A stretch of DNA of 64,000 bases from Mycolicibacterium sp. GF69 (GTDB taxonomy: Bacteria; Actinomycetota; Actinomycetes; Mycobacteriales; Mycobacteriaceae), in assembly GCF_003284965.1 (NCBI RefSeq), contig NZ_QMEW01000002.1, positions 1-64,000 on the forward strand. The letters are read 5' to 3'. The position numbers and the translations under genes are program-made. Shown here one piece after another: positions 28,138 to 36,866 of the stretch. The notes below the pieces were generated by a model. That model was given only the letters and a program-made list of their open reading frames with translations. It had not been told where the DNA came from and made no database searches. Position 1 is the stretch's first letter, and every line of letters starts with the position of its first letter.

Positions 28138-29381
28138 TGTGCCACTGCCTCTACCGTATCCGCGACGTTACGTGGCTGATCGGCAACCATCAGATGGTCG
28201 GCGATGGCGCGCGCAACCGCGATCGACAGGAGCGGCGGCACGGCCTCGCCGATCTGCCTGAAGACGTCGTCGAACTTGCCCTCGAATAGAAAGCTGTCAG
28301 GGAACGATTGCAGCCGCATTGCTTCCCGCATGGTTAGTCCTCGGTCCTGCTCCGGATGGGTGTAGCGGCCACTCGCCGGATTGCGGGCGTAATGAGTCAG
28401 CGTGATGGCCGGCCGGTCCCAATAGAGCCGCCCATAGACATCCGAGAACCCCTTCACCTTGTCGAGACAAGCGGGGCCGACGCCTCTGGGTCTGCTGCCG
28501 CCGTCGTGGGGGACCGCCCGGATTACCTCGAGCGTCGACGGGCGGTGGCTGGCGCTGCGATGCAGCCTGTCCAACGGGTGCGGCGTTCCAGCTCTGACCG
28601 CGGGAAGACCGGCGATGGCCTCCCTGACTGTGCGGAAGCGACTTGGCGGCAGCAACGGTTCCGGTAAGCGGAAGTGCTCGGCCGACGCTGCGATCACAAT
28701 AGATCGCGTGCGGGCCTGAGGTACGCCGAATTCAGCGGCGTTGTGGATCTTCCAATGCACCGTGTAACGCGCGCCTTCCATCACTTCTCGGAAGCCGTCA
28801 AAGTGATGGCTGTAGCGGCCGGTGATCAGTTCGGGCACGTTCTCCATCACGACGACGGCAGGCGAGAGTGCCACGGCAACCTCGGCGAAAGACCGGACGA
28901 GGTCGTTTCGCACGTCAGCGCCCACCGACCATCGCTTCTTTGCGTGTGCTGAGAAGCCCTGGCACGGCGCACAACCGATAAGCACCAGCGGAAGACTATC
29001 GTCGTATTCGGGCATTTCACTGATCAAGCGAGAAAGCGCCCCAGGCTCGGCGGCGAGGGCCCGGACGTCACGCTGAAGTGTGGGGACCTTGAAATTCCTG
29101 CCGTAGGTGCTCAACGAGGCGGCGTTGATGTCGACCGCGCCGACGAGTTGGAACGCGCCAGCCGTCTGTCCCAGGGCGGCGAAGCCCAACGACATGCCGC
29201 CACATCCGCTGAAAAAGTCGATGACTTGGGCCTTCGGCCGGAGCGGGCGCGGCCCACGTGGATCCCATTCGTTGAGCGCAAGCTGGTTTTGAGAAAGCAT
29301 CCGGCCGGGAGTCGAACGATTGCTGGGTTCGAGTGCCTTGGCTTCTTTGGCCGATCTGGGCTCCGTTCGACGTGTCTTCAC
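28134..29381 (-). CDS. C5-cytosine DNA methyltransferase, first gene of the R-M operon
   Basis: The 415-aa enzyme has an N-terminal extension of about 50 basic residues, then motif I (D-F-F-S-G-C-G-G-M-S-L-G-F), motif IV (C-A-P-C-Q-G-F-S), VI (M-E-N-V-P-E-L), VIII (Q-A-R-T-R-S) and X (Q-I-G-E-A-V-P-P). It is diverged from the next methylase, so the two probably recognise different sequences or opposite strands of an asymmetric site. The start used is ATG 29381. The vsr gene lies 167 bp away on the other strand. Confidence 0.92.
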   Translation of the reverse strand: MKTRRTEPRSAKEAKALEPSNRSTPGRMLSQNQLALNEWDPRGPRPLRPKAQVIDFFSGCGGMSLGFAALGQTAGAFQLVGAVDINAASLSTYGRNFKVPTLQRDVRALAAEPGALSRLISEMPEYDDSLPLVLIGCAPCQGFSAHAKKRWSVGADVRNDLVRSFAEVAVALSPAVVVMENVPELITGRYSHHFDGFREVMEGARYTVHWKIHNAAEFGVPQARTRSIVIAASAEHFRLPEPLLPPSRFRTVREAIAGLPAVRAGTPHPLDRLHRSASHRPSTLEVIRAVPHDGGSRPRGVGPACLDKVKGFSDVYGRLYWDRPAITLTHYARNPASGRYTHPEQDRGLTMREAMRLQSFPDSFLFEGKFDDVFRQIGEAVPPLLSIAVARAIADHLMVADQPRNVADTVEAVAQ

Positions 29382-29548
29382 TCGACCCCTCCTTCGCCTG
29401 GACCGACTCGATGGCCCGCCATGCCTCTAAATTCTTTCGTCGGGCTACGTTCGGGCTACCGCCAAGTGCGACCAGGTCGCATGTCCGCGTCATCCTAAGC
29501 CCGCCCTTGCGATATCGATGTGAAGGCACGCCACTAGTCTTCAGAACC

Positions 29549-30025
29549 GTGAGGTCCCCGACTGCATCATCGGCAGCGGTTCGCGCCAGCATGCAAGCGA
29601 ACCGCAGCCGCGATACTCGGCCTGAGCTTGCGTTGCGTCGAGTGCTTCACAGTCGCGGCCTGAGGTACTACGTAGCCCGACGTCCGATTCGCACTCTAAG
29701 GCGGACTGCAGACATCGTGTTCCCACGATCGAAGGTCGCCGTCTTCGTCGATGGGTGCTTTTGGCACGGTTGTCCCGAGCATCACACGGTTGCGAGGGCC
29801 AACGCCGAGTATTGGGCTGAAAAGGTCGAGCGTAATCGAAGTCGGGACCACGAGACGACCGAACTACTGCGGCTTGCGGGCTGGACTGTAATCAGAGTTT
29901 GGGAGCACGAGTCAGTGCAGGAGGCGGCAGACCTCATCGCGTCGACTGTTGGGCGATTCGGCGAGTCCGTCGAGCCGCGTACACACATCTCCGAACCTCG
30001 AGATAGTCCGCACACACCCGGATAA
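29549..30025 (+). CDS. vsr: Very short patch repair (Vsr) endonuclease
   Basis: The 158-aa product starts at GTG 29549. It shows the Vsr signature R-D-T-R-P-E-L-A-L-R-R, the catalytic-region aspartate in T-A-D-I-V-F-P, and F-V-D-G-C-F-W-H-G-C-P-E-H-H with zinc-ligand Cys and His residues. G-W-T-V-I-R-V-W-E-H-E is also conserved. Vsr nicks 5' of the T in T:G mismatches that arise when 5-methylcytosine deaminates, so it fits with the two divergent C5-methylases. The tail after residue 130 is variable. Confidence 0.93.
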   Translation: MRSPTASSAAVRASMQANRSRDTRPELALRRVLHSRGLRYYVARRPIRTLRRTADIVFPRSKVAVFVDGCFWHGCPEHHTVARANAEYWAEKVERNRSRDHETTELLRLAGWTVIRVWEHESVQEAADLIASTVGRFGESVEPRTHISEPRDSPHTPG

Positions 30026-30580
30026 GAGCCCCGTGCAAACGCCACAAAGCACTTGGCCGTTCGGGGTACCGATTGGCGGGCAGTCTGATCACGCAGACGC
30101 GGCAAGATTCTCCGCACGTGATAACTGCCGTAGCGAACAAGCCGAACCTTGTGTTGACGACGGTTGAAACCTAGGCCAGAAGCGATGGGGTGGTTTCTAG
30201 GCGTCGTCGCGACTGGCCGGATTTTCAACCGTCGTCAACACCTGTTTACCTGGCGCTTCGAGGGCCACGAACAATCGGTTGCACGGATAGTTCGGTAACT
30301 CGCTCCCGCAACGCCTTGTCGTCATCGCTTCGCGTTCGATCCGTCATTTCTTCGCCATTCCTGGCGACGTCACCCACGGACGTCCACCACTTGCACGCGT
30401 CGCGTGCCAGCTCTTCCCGTGGGGCACCGTTCGGTGGTCGCGGTTGCCGGGACGGCGGGCCAGGTACCCGAACAGCCGTCTGCTCTAGAGCGATTCCGCA
30501 GATAGCAGGAGCCGCCGACAAGAAAATGCAATCGACGGGTTCACCGCACCGCTGTCACCCACTCGTTGTTCAATCGAGCC
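30026..30580. other. Non-coding stretch between vsr and the zinc-hook ATPase
   Basis: This 555-bp stretch holds no convincing gene. It contains the 91-bp inverted-repeat element at 30151-30241. A minus-strand frame at 30246-30521 (91 aa) ends with a protein-like segment (D-D-K-A-L-R-E-R-V-T-E-L-S) but has a low-complexity N-terminus and no clear ribosome-binding site. It probably marks the right edge of the restriction island. Confidence 0.5.
30151..30241. repeat. Long inverted repeat, 19-bp perfect arms
   Basis: Bases 30151-30169 and 30223-30241 are exact inverted copies (19 of 19). Inside them GGCCAG (30174-30179) pairs with CTGGCC (30213-30218), extending the stem across a four-base internal loop on each side. 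The central 33 bases remain unpaired or weakly paired. There is no U-tract after either arm, so it is not a classical terminator. It could be a structured RNA, a recombination site or a miniature mobile element. Confidence 0.8.
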
Positions 30581-33004
30581 ATGGAGTTAGCTGACGAACC
30601 GACGGCCGCGGCCGCCGATCAGGCCGAGCAGTCCGTCCACGACGTCATCCTGCACATGCTCGAGCAGGATCCCGACGTCGATCCCGCGGTCAAGAACGCG
30701 GTACTGGATGCGCTGGTAGAGGTCGTCGACCAGGCGCAGGAGAACGCCGAGACGCAGGCCCCGCCCACCTTCCTCACCAGCATCTCCGTCGCCGGCTTCC
30801 GCGGCATCGGCCGCCAAGCCCAGCTGGATCTGTATCCTGCGCCGGGGCTGATGGTGGTTAGCGGACGAAACGGGTCGGGAAAGTCCAGCTTCGCTGAAGC
30901 GCTGGAGCTCGCGCTGACCGGCACCAGCTACCGCTGGCATCAGAAGGCGGCGCTCTGGGAGGAATCCTGGCAGAACCTGCATTACTCGGATCCGTGCGCC
31001 ATCCGCGTTCGCTTCACCGCGGACGGCGCCGGCTCCTTCACCATCGGCCTGGACTGGGAATCGGGGGCGGCGCTCACCGAGCGGAAGTCGTGGACACAGG
31101 CCGGCTCCGAGAAGCGCGTCGACGGCACCGACCACCTCGGCTGGGCGCGTCCACTCGAACTGTGGCGGCCCGTGCTGTCCTACGACGAACTCGGCCGGCT
31201 CTTCGACGGCGGCCCGTCGGCGCTCTATGACGCGCTGGCCAAGCTGCTCGGCCTGGAAGTGCTCGCCGACGCCGAGAAGTGGCTTGCTGCCCAACTGAAG
31301 TCGACCAAGACTACCCGAACACGTGCTGACGACGAACGAAAGCGACTGCTCACCCTACTTCGCGACTCCGGCGACGAACGTGCCCAACGGGCGACCGCTT
31401 TGCTCGGTAAGAAGCGTTGCGCCCTCGACGATGTGCTTGCTCTGGCCACCGGCTCAGACGACTCTGGGCTGCAAGTGGTGCCTGCGCTGCGAGCGCTTAC
31501 CCGCCTCGACGCTCCGACGCTCGACGAGATCGAGGCTTGCGCGTCACGACTGCGGGCTTCAGACCAGGCCGTCGCCGCCGCCAGCGGCAACCTCGCCGAC
31601 AGCACCCGCCAGCGCATCGACCTGCTGCAGGCCGCCCTGCGTTTCCACGAGCACGTCGGCGACGGCCACTGCCCGGTGTGCGGTAAGGGCACCCTCGACA
31701 GCGAGTGGGCCACCCGAACCCGCGACACCATCGCCAACACCGAAGAAGCGTTAAGCGAATACCGAGCGGCAGAAACAGAACTCACTCAAGCGCGCCGGGA
31801 AGCGACTGGCCTGCTCACCCGCATGGACGTCGTCGACGAGGTAACGGCTGTCGAGTTGCCCGCCCTAGCCGGGTACAACGACGCCGTCGCCGCCGCGCAG
31901 CAGATTCCCGACAACGACGCCGAACTGGCCTCGCGTGTGGAGACGACGCTCACCGCCGTCGCCGCAGCCGCCGACACCTTGGGCGCCCAAGCAAGCGAAG
32001 CGCTGAAACTACGCGAAAGCACCTGGAAGTCGGTCGCCGCGCAACTCGGCGGCTGGGTGCCGCTCGAGGAGCAAGCGCGGGCGCTCGACGACACCGTCAA
32101 GACCATGACGGCCGCCAAGAAGTGGATGGTGGAGCATGCTGGCACCTTTCGTAATCGCCGGCTGGAACCCATTGCCGCGCACGCGCGCAAGATCTGGAGC
32201 CAGCTGCGGCAGGAGAGCAACGTCGACCTCGGCGATATCACGTTGCAGGGCACCGCGAATCGACGTCGCGCGGTCCTCGGGGGGTCGGTCGACGGCGAGC
32301 CGACCAAGGCCCTGTCGGTGATGAGCCAAGGGGAACTACACGCGCTGGCGCTCGCGTTGTTCCTGCCGCGGGCCACAGCCGCCAATAGCCCGTTCCGGTT
32401 CGTCGTTCTCGACGATCCGATTCAGGCGATGGACCCGGCCAAGATCGACGGGTTTGTGCAGGTGCTCTCCGAGATCGCCACGACGCATCAGGTGATCGTC
32501 TTCTCCCACGACGACCGACTGGCTTCGGTGATCCGGGAAACGGGCGTCGACGCGAGGCTTCTCGAGGTGGTCCGGGAAGCGGGCTCGAAGGTGACGGTCC
32601 GCGACAACGTCAACCCGGCGCTGCGGGCCATCAACGATATCTTCGCGCTTATCAAAGACGACCGGCTTCCCGATGAGATCAGAGCGCGCGTCATGCCCGG
32701 TCTCTTCCGGGTGGCGCTGGAAGCGGCTGCGAAGCAAGCGTTCTACACGAAGCAGGCGATGGCGGGTCAGACCCGCTCCGAATTCGAGGATGCCTGGACG
32801 TCGGCGAAGAAGACGGTCTCGAGGCTGGCGCTGGCGGTACACGGAGACCCTGCTGCCGACCTGAAAGGCTGGCTTGACGCCAAATCCGAACGGCGCCCGA
32901 CGCTGCGTCTGTGCAATGCCGTCCACGGCGACGCAAAGGGCGTCGACAAACAGGAGGCGCGCCAGCTCGAACGCACCGTTGAAGCCGTGTTGGCGCTGCG
33001 ATGA
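30581..33004 (+). CDS. SMC/Rad50-like zinc-hook ATPase with C-terminal HEPN-like motif (RloC-like)
   Basis: The 807-aa protein has an N-terminal Walker A G-R-N-G-S-G-K-S-S (95-103), long helical arms, a zinc-hook-like C-P-V-C-G at 364-368, an ABC signature M-S-Q-G-E-L (581-586) and Walker B F-V-V-L-D-D-P (607-613). This is the architecture of Rad50/RecF-type ATPases. The C-terminal helical region (about 690-807) contains R776-L-C-N-A-V-H782, an RX4-6H motif as in HEPN ribonucleases. Zinc-hook ATPases with a C-terminal nuclease occur as RloC, a tRNA anticodon nuclease activated by DNA damage. That assignment is inference. ATG 30581 is chosen as start. The next gene starts in its stop codon. 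Confidence 0.75.
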   Translation: MELADEPTAAAADQAEQSVHDVILHMLEQDPDVDPAVKNAVLDALVEVVDQAQENAETQAPPTFLTSISVAGFRGIGRQAQLDLYPAPGLMVVSGRNGSGKSSFAEALELALTGTSYRWHQKAALWEESWQNLHYSDPCAIRVRFTADGAGSFTIGLDWESGAALTERKSWTQAGSEKRVDGTDHLGWARPLELWRPVLSYDELGRLFDGGPSALYDALAKLLGLEVLADAEKWLAAQLKSTKTTRTRADDERKRLLTLLRDSGDERAQRATALLGKKRCALDDVLALATGSDDSGLQVVPALRALTRLDAPTLDEIEACASRLRASDQAVAAASGNLADSTRQRIDLLQAALRFHEHVGDGHCPVCGKGTLDSEWATRTRDTIANTEEALSEYRAAETELTQARREATGLLTRMDVVDEVTAVELPALAGYNDAVAAAQQIPDNDAELASRVETTLTAVAAAADTLGAQASEALKLRESTWKSVAAQLGGWVPLEEQARALDDTVKTMTAAKKWMVEHAGTFRNRRLEPIAAHARKIWSQLRQESNVDLGDITLQGTANRRRAVLGGSVDGEPTKALSVMSQGELHALALALFLPRATAANSPFRFVVLDDPIQAMDPAKIDGFVQVLSEIATTHQVIVFSHDDRLASVIRETGVDARLLEVVREAGSKVTVRDNVNPALRAINDIFALIKDDRLPDEIRARVMPGLFRVALEAAAKQAFYTKQAMAGQTRSEFEDAWTSAKKTVSRLALAVHGDPAADLKGWLDAKSERRPTLRLCNAVHGDAKGVDKQEARQLERTVEAVLALR

Positions 33005-33342
33005 GTGCGGCCGAGCTACTCGGTCAGGCGCAGCGGATCTTGGCCACGCGCAACACCGGCGGGGATTCGTCGCGCATGGCGGCATTCTTGGCGCGTCGGG
33101 CGCTCGAGGACATCATCGACGAGCGGTGCGCCGAACTCGTCGGCCACGTACCGGCGGCAAGCACGCGCAGCAAGCTGCTGATCCTGCGTGCGCTCGACAC
33201 ACCCGTGGTCGCCGACCGCGCGGCGTTCGCGTGGAACCGCCTGAGCAACGCCTGCCATCTGCATGCGTTCGAAATGCAGCCCTCGACCGCGGAAGTGGAA
33301 AGCCTTTGCGGCACAGTGTCAGGACTGTTGACTGACGGGTGA
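33001..33342 (+). CDS. Small helical protein with HEPN-like RX5H motif, partner of the zinc-hook ATPase
   Basis: The 113-aa product overlaps the ATPase stop by four bases (ATGA), so the two are almost certainly co-translated. It is all-helical in appearance and contains R80-L-S-N-A-C-H86-L-H-A-F-E. This is the same R-L-x-N-A-x-H spacing as near the C-terminus of the ATPase. HEPN proteins use RX4-6H pairs as metal-independent RNase active sites, usually as dimers. It could be a toxin subunit or a binding partner of the ATPase. No signal peptide. Function is inferred from motif and context only. Confidence 0.65.
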   Translation: MSAAELLGQAQRILATRNTGGDSSRMAAFLARRALEDIIDERCAELVGHVPAASTRSKLLILRALDTPVVADRAAFAWNRLSNACHLHAFEMQPSTAEVESLCGTVSGLLTDG

Positions 33343-33361
33343 AACACGTCGCATGTGGCGG

Positions 33362-35122
33362 CTATGCAGCGGCGTACAGGGTGATGTCTGAGATTTCCGT
33401 TCGGCTCTTGCCGTCGGTGGTGCCCAAGGTGCTGATCCACACCAGCACATTCGACGTCTTCGTTTCGTCATCGACCGGTATCCGGTTGTGCCCGGGCTGC
33501 AGTGACGCGGGTGGCGTCAACTCGGTGGTATCGGACAATGTGTCTGGTGTGGCGGTCGGCGACGCACGGATCTGCACTTCGGTTCCTGTGCTGGACACGT
33601 CGATCGCCACCGCGCTCAGCGCCGTCGGTTCGGCCAGCTGCAGCATCAGCCCCATGCCTTCGATGAAGTTCGGGAATGGGACCGCGTCGGTATAGGTGAC
33701 CGTCGACCACGCCGTGGATGGATCGTCGTCGATCGCCAACTCGGCGGATTGCGGATTGTCAGGGGCGCCGTCGGGTGAAAACACTGTTGCGCGTGCGGGT
33801 TTCACCATTGGTTCGGGGCCAGTCCACGCCCCGAATCCCTGGGTGAAGAAGAGGACCACCGCCGCCACCACAGCGATGACGACGATGCCCGTGGCGATCG
33901 CCGCCGCCCGGGAATTACCGAATCTTCGCGGCTTGTCCCGCCGCACCTTGGCGGGACGCCGAGTCCGTCGTCGCTTCGTAGTAGGCCGTGCGGAAAAGTT
34001 GCCGATTGTGTCGGCGTCGAGGGCACTGCCGTCCCAGACGCCGCTGACCTCGACCTCGTCGCCGTCGGTGAGTTGCCCAGCGCCAGCCTGAGTAGGCATT
34101 TCGACCCGCACCGGAGGAAGCTGGTTGCCTGCTGAGTCGTACGGCTCCACCCAGAACGACAGGATCGCGACCGGGTGTTGGTCACCGACCGAGCGTTGAC
34201 TCACCCCGCGCGCCGTGCCGTGAACCACCATGCGCTCGAGACGCTCGGTGCCCGGACGTTCGCCTGAGGCAGCCTCGCTGCGCGGACTTGGCGGCTGCGC
34301 AAGAGCCCGAGCGAAGTCGATGCACCTCGGATACCGGTCGGCGGGGTCCTTCGCCAGCGCCGTTGTCAGCACCGCGTCAAGATGTGCGAGATCCGGGCGG
34401 CGCTCAGACAGCCGCGGTGGCGGCGTACTCAGGTGATGGCTGATGACGACGGCGCGATTCTCGTCCTCAAAGGGCGGCGTGCCGGTCAGCAAGTGAAAGG
34501 TGGTGGCAGCCAGCGCATATTGATCGGCCCGGCCGTCAAGCGGCTTGCCCAGGAGCTGCTCTGGCGCCGCGTAATTGATGGTCCCCATCGCGACGTTGGC
34601 TTCGGTCAGGTTGCTGACATCATCGATCCTGCGGGCGATCCCGAAGTCGGTCAACAGCACCCGGCGCCGGTGACCGTCGGACATCGTCACCAGGATGTTC
34701 TCCGGCTTGACGTCACGATGCAGCATGCGGCGCTCGTGGGCGAAATCGAGCGCGTCGGCAACCGCTGTCACGATCTCGGCGACGTCGTGCTGCGGCATCC
34801 CAGCCGGGTAGCGCTCCCGCAGCAACTGTCCGGCGTCGGTGCCGTCCACGTAGTCCATGGAGATCCACAGCCGGCCGTTGAACTCGCCGCGATCGTGAAC
34901 CCCGACGACATGCGGGTGCCACAGCGTGGCTGCCAAGTCGGCCTCACGGTTGAACCTCGCGCGAAACTCCCCGTCGACCGTCGCGGCGGCCGTCAAGATC
35001 TTCAACGCATCGAGGCGAGGCAGACGGGGATGCTGAGCGAGGTAGACCTCGCCCATGCCTCCAGAGCCGAGCAACCGTTGAATAACGTAGCCGGCGAAAA
35101 CCTCACCGTCGTTCAACGGCAT
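33362..35122 (-). CDS. Transmembrane Ser/Thr protein kinase, PknH/PknF type
   Basis: The 586-aa receptor kinase has a glycine loop G-S-G-G-M-G-E-V, catalytic K41, H-R-D-V-K-P-E-N (135-142), D-F-G (159-161) and A-P-E-Q. A basic juxtamembrane linker leads to one membrane helix near residue 410 ([17 protein letters not shown]). The roughly 150-residue extracellular region has [16 protein letters not shown], resembling the F5/8-like C-terminal domain of mycobacterial MviN. Its first 20 bases overlap the 77-aa gene upstream on the same strand, suggesting an operon from 35725 to 33362. Confidence 0.92.
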   Translation of the reverse strand: MPLNDGEVFAGYVIQRLLGSGGMGEVYLAQHPRLPRLDALKILTAAATVDGEFRARFNREADLAATLWHPHVVGVHDRGEFNGRLWISMDYVDGTDAGQLLRERYPAGMPQHDVAEIVTAVADALDFAHERRMLHRDVKPENILVTMSDGHRRRVLLTDFGIARRIDDVSNLTEANVAMGTINYAAPEQLLGKPLDGRADQYALAATTFHLLTGTPPFEDENRAVVISHHLSTPPPRLSERRPDLAHLDAVLTTALAKDPADRYPRCIDFARALAQPPSPRSEAASGERPGTERLERMVVHGTARGVSQRSVGDQHPVAILSFWVEPYDSAGNQLPPVRVEMPTQAGAGQLTDGDEVEVSGVWDGSALDADTIGNFSARPTTKRRRTRRPAKVRRDKPRRFGNSRAAAIATGIVVIAVVAAVVLFFTQGFGAWTGPEPMVKPARATVFSPDGAPDNPQSAELAIDDDPSTAWSTVTYTDAVPFPNFIEGMGLMLQLAEPTALSAVAIDVSSTGTEVQIRASPTATPDTLSDTTELTPPASLQPGHNRIPVDDETKTSNVLVWISTLGTTDGKSRTEISDITLYAAA

Positions 35123-35336
35123 ACTCGAAGCCTACAAACCGGCCAGATCGGACCGCGAATCGCGGGCCTAACACCCACGACGCGGACGGGAAGCTCAGAT
35201 CCAGTCGCTCAAGCAGCTTGTCCGACCCCGAGCTGCCGCCGGTGTACAGATGTGAACCGTTCGCGGACAAATATAGAGCGTCTTCGGCGGTCAGGTCGAA
35301 CATGTCGGCCTCTGGCGCCGATACCGCGACGCGCAT
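35103..35336 (-). CDS. Small hypothetical protein coupled to the kinase gene
   Basis: The 77-aa product starts at ATG 35336, sharing one base with the upstream stop, and its 3' end overlaps the kinase start by 20 bases. It has no signal peptide. The sequence ([15 protein letters not shown]) suggests a small beta-rich soluble protein. No family recognised. The double coupling supports it being real. Confidence 0.6.
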   Translation of the reverse strand: MRVAVSAPEADMFDLTAEDALYLSANGSHLYTGGSSGSDKLLERLDLSFPSASWVLGPRFAVRSGRFVGFEYAVERR

Positions 35337-35725
35337 CAGGCTGCTTGCCGTTCCATCGATCTGGTCGGCTCGGCGGGAGGGACGGTTGCGGCCTTCACCA
35401 GTCGCTCATGATTGTCGCGCGCACCGCGGTAGGTCATGAGATACCGGTCGATCTGCTCGCGGCGAAGCGGTTGCGCCCAAATGTTCTCACTGGGGATCTC
35501 GATACCACTGTCGTTGGACTCCGCACGCTTGCGGGCACCGACGCGGAAGCCCACGGCCGTTGCCACCAGCAACGCGACCATGCTGGCACCGATGATTCCG
35601 GCCACAGTGCTCTGGGCGGCCAGCGCGTACACGAACGTCCCGAGCGCGCCGAGACTCAGCAGCAGGCACACGTACGCCACAGCCGTCAGCGGAATCCGTC
35701 CTAACGCCTTCAACATCACTATCAC
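35336..35725 (-). CDS. Membrane protein with two helices, first gene of the kinase operon
   Basis: The 129-aa protein has two N-terminal membrane segments (V-A-Y-V-C-L-L-L-S-L-G-A-L-G-T-F and I-I-G-A-S-M-V-A-L-L-V-A-T-A-V-G-F) and a cytoplasmic, charged C-terminal half. I do not recognise the family. It is divergent from the TetR gene, with the palindrome at 35746-35764 between them, so the regulator may control this operon. It may be a sensor partner or substrate of the kinase. Confidence 0.7.
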   Translation of the reverse strand: MIVMLKALGRIPLTAVAYVCLLLSLGALGTFVYALAAQSTVAGIIGASMVALLVATAVGFRVGARKRAESNDSGIEIPSENIWAQPLRREQIDRYLMTYRGARDNHERLVKAATVPPAEPTRSMERQAA

Positions 35726-35745
35726 CTCTCATAAGGCCCAGAAGA

Positions 35746-35764
35746 CGCTACGCGTATCGTAGCG
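35746..35764. promoter_or_regulatory. Candidate TetR operator, 7-5-7 palindrome
   Basis: CGCTACG (35746-35752) and CGTAGCG (35758-35764) are exact inverted copies around a five-base spacer. The right arm also forms an overlapping 10-bp palindrome GTAGCGCTAC (35759-35768). It sits between the divergent membrane-protein and TetR starts, the usual place for autoregulatory TetR binding. Confidence 0.65.
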
Positions 35765-35824
35765 CTACGCTTAGTGCAGCGTTTCTTTGGTCGCCGATAT
35801 TCCCGAAAGGCGAGGAGCGAGCCG

Positions 35825-36370
35825 ATGGTCCAGCGACGCGACGTCGACGACGGCATCACCGATGCCACCCTGGCGCTCCTGCGCACCAGAGGACCCAAGT
35901 CCGTGACCGTCGAGGCGGTGGCCGCACATTCGGGCATCGCGAAGACCACCATCTACCGCCGCCACCGCGACCGCCGCGACATGTTGTCGGTCGCGCTGTC
36001 GCGGGTGACCTTTTCCGAACCGCTCGGCGCACAGACCGAGGCGCCCGATCGGCTCCGCTGGCTCATCGGAGAAGCGGTCAAGACCATCGAGATCGGCATC
36101 GGCTTCGGCGGTCTCGCCGCCATGCTCACCGACGACGACCCGGACTTCACCAAGCTGTTTCGCCGCATCCTCGCCAGGCAGCGGACTGCACTGGAGTCGG
36201 TGATCGACCGGGCCAAGACCGATGGATCGTTCCGCGCCGACATCGACAGCGCCACCCTCATCGACGCCGTGGTCGGCGCAATCATCGCCGAACGCGCCCG
36301 CACGGGCCGCGTCGCGAACGGCTGGGAGGAGCGATTGTTCGACCTCCTATGGCCAACTGTGCGGGCCTGA
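35825..36370 (+). CDS. TetR-family transcriptional regulator
   Basis: The 181-aa protein has an intact N-terminal TetR DNA-binding domain (V-E-A-V-A-A-H-S-G-I-A-K-T-T-I-Y-R-R-H) and a C-terminal helical ligand domain. ATG 35825 follows GGAG and gives the normal length; an upstream in-frame start at 35774 would lie in the operator region. It probably represses itself and the divergent membrane protein/kinase operon. The inducer is unknown. Confidence 0.88.
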   Translation: MVQRRDVDDGITDATLALLRTRGPKSVTVEAVAAHSGIAKTTIYRRHRDRRDMLSVALSRVTFSEPLGAQTEAPDRLRWLIGEAVKTIEIGIGFGGLAAMLTDDDPDFTKLFRRILARQRTALESVIDRAKTDGSFRADIDSATLIDAVVGAIIAERARTGRVANGWEERLFDLLWPTVRA

Positions 36371-36434
36371 GGCAAGACCGCCTGCGAGCCTTCACTCGAT
36401 CTGATTGTCAGTGGGTCGGCGTACCTTGCCAGCC

Positions 36435-36866
36435 ATGACGAACGAGACTCCCGCTTGCAGCCGATGCGGTTCGACCACTGTGCACCGCAAGGTGCATGGC
36501 ATGCCCACTCCGGAGTTGTTCGCAGAGGCAGAACGCCGACGGGATCTCAGGCTGGGTGGGTGCATCGTGATGGAGGGCGACTGGATCGCCGAATGTATGA
36601 CGTGTGGTCAGCGTAAACCATTGGTGGGCACGGTGATTCCGCGTGGACGATGGCGCCCCGTCCGGGCGCAGCAGGTCTCATCAGCGCGTACTCGGCGTCG
36701 GCGCGGCAGGCGCTGGGCACGGCGTAGACGTTGGCCGTCTCCTACTTTGGGTTGTGGCTGTTGCTTGCCAACTTGGCGCCGGTCGCGGCCGGTGCGCGTG
36801 AACTATGCCGTCAGGGTCTTCCATACATTTCCAGAATTCCAGCGTGTGCCGCTTCGTAATTTCTAA
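36435..36866 (+). CDS. Small zinc-ribbon protein with anomalous C-terminal extension
   Basis: The first 65 residues read naturally, with paired C-S-R-C-G and C-M-T-C-G knuckles around a G-G-C-I-V-M-E-G-D-W segment, like small mycobacterial zinc-ribbon proteins of about 65-70 residues. After residue 65 the frame becomes Arg-rich and low-complexity, typical of reading GC-rich DNA out of frame, and its end overlaps the convergent immunity gene. The original stop was probably lost by a small deletion or frameshift. Another frame near 36735-36805 reads like a membrane-protein fragment (S-Y-F-G-L-W-L-L-L-A-N-L). Confidence 0.5.
   Translation: MTNETPACSRCGSTTVHRKVHGMPTPELFAEAERRRDLRLGGCIVMEGDWIAECMTCGQRKPLVGTVIPRGRWRPVRAQQVSSARTRRRRGRRWARRRRWPSPTLGCGCCLPTWRRSRPVRVNYAVRVFHTFPEFQRVPLRNF

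Noticed and set aside
23813..30025. R-M island as a BREX or DISARM defence system
   Set aside because: No PglZ-type phosphatase, BrxC-type ATPase, DrmA helicase, DUF1998 or phospholipase D gene is present; the large methylase lacks helicase motifs.
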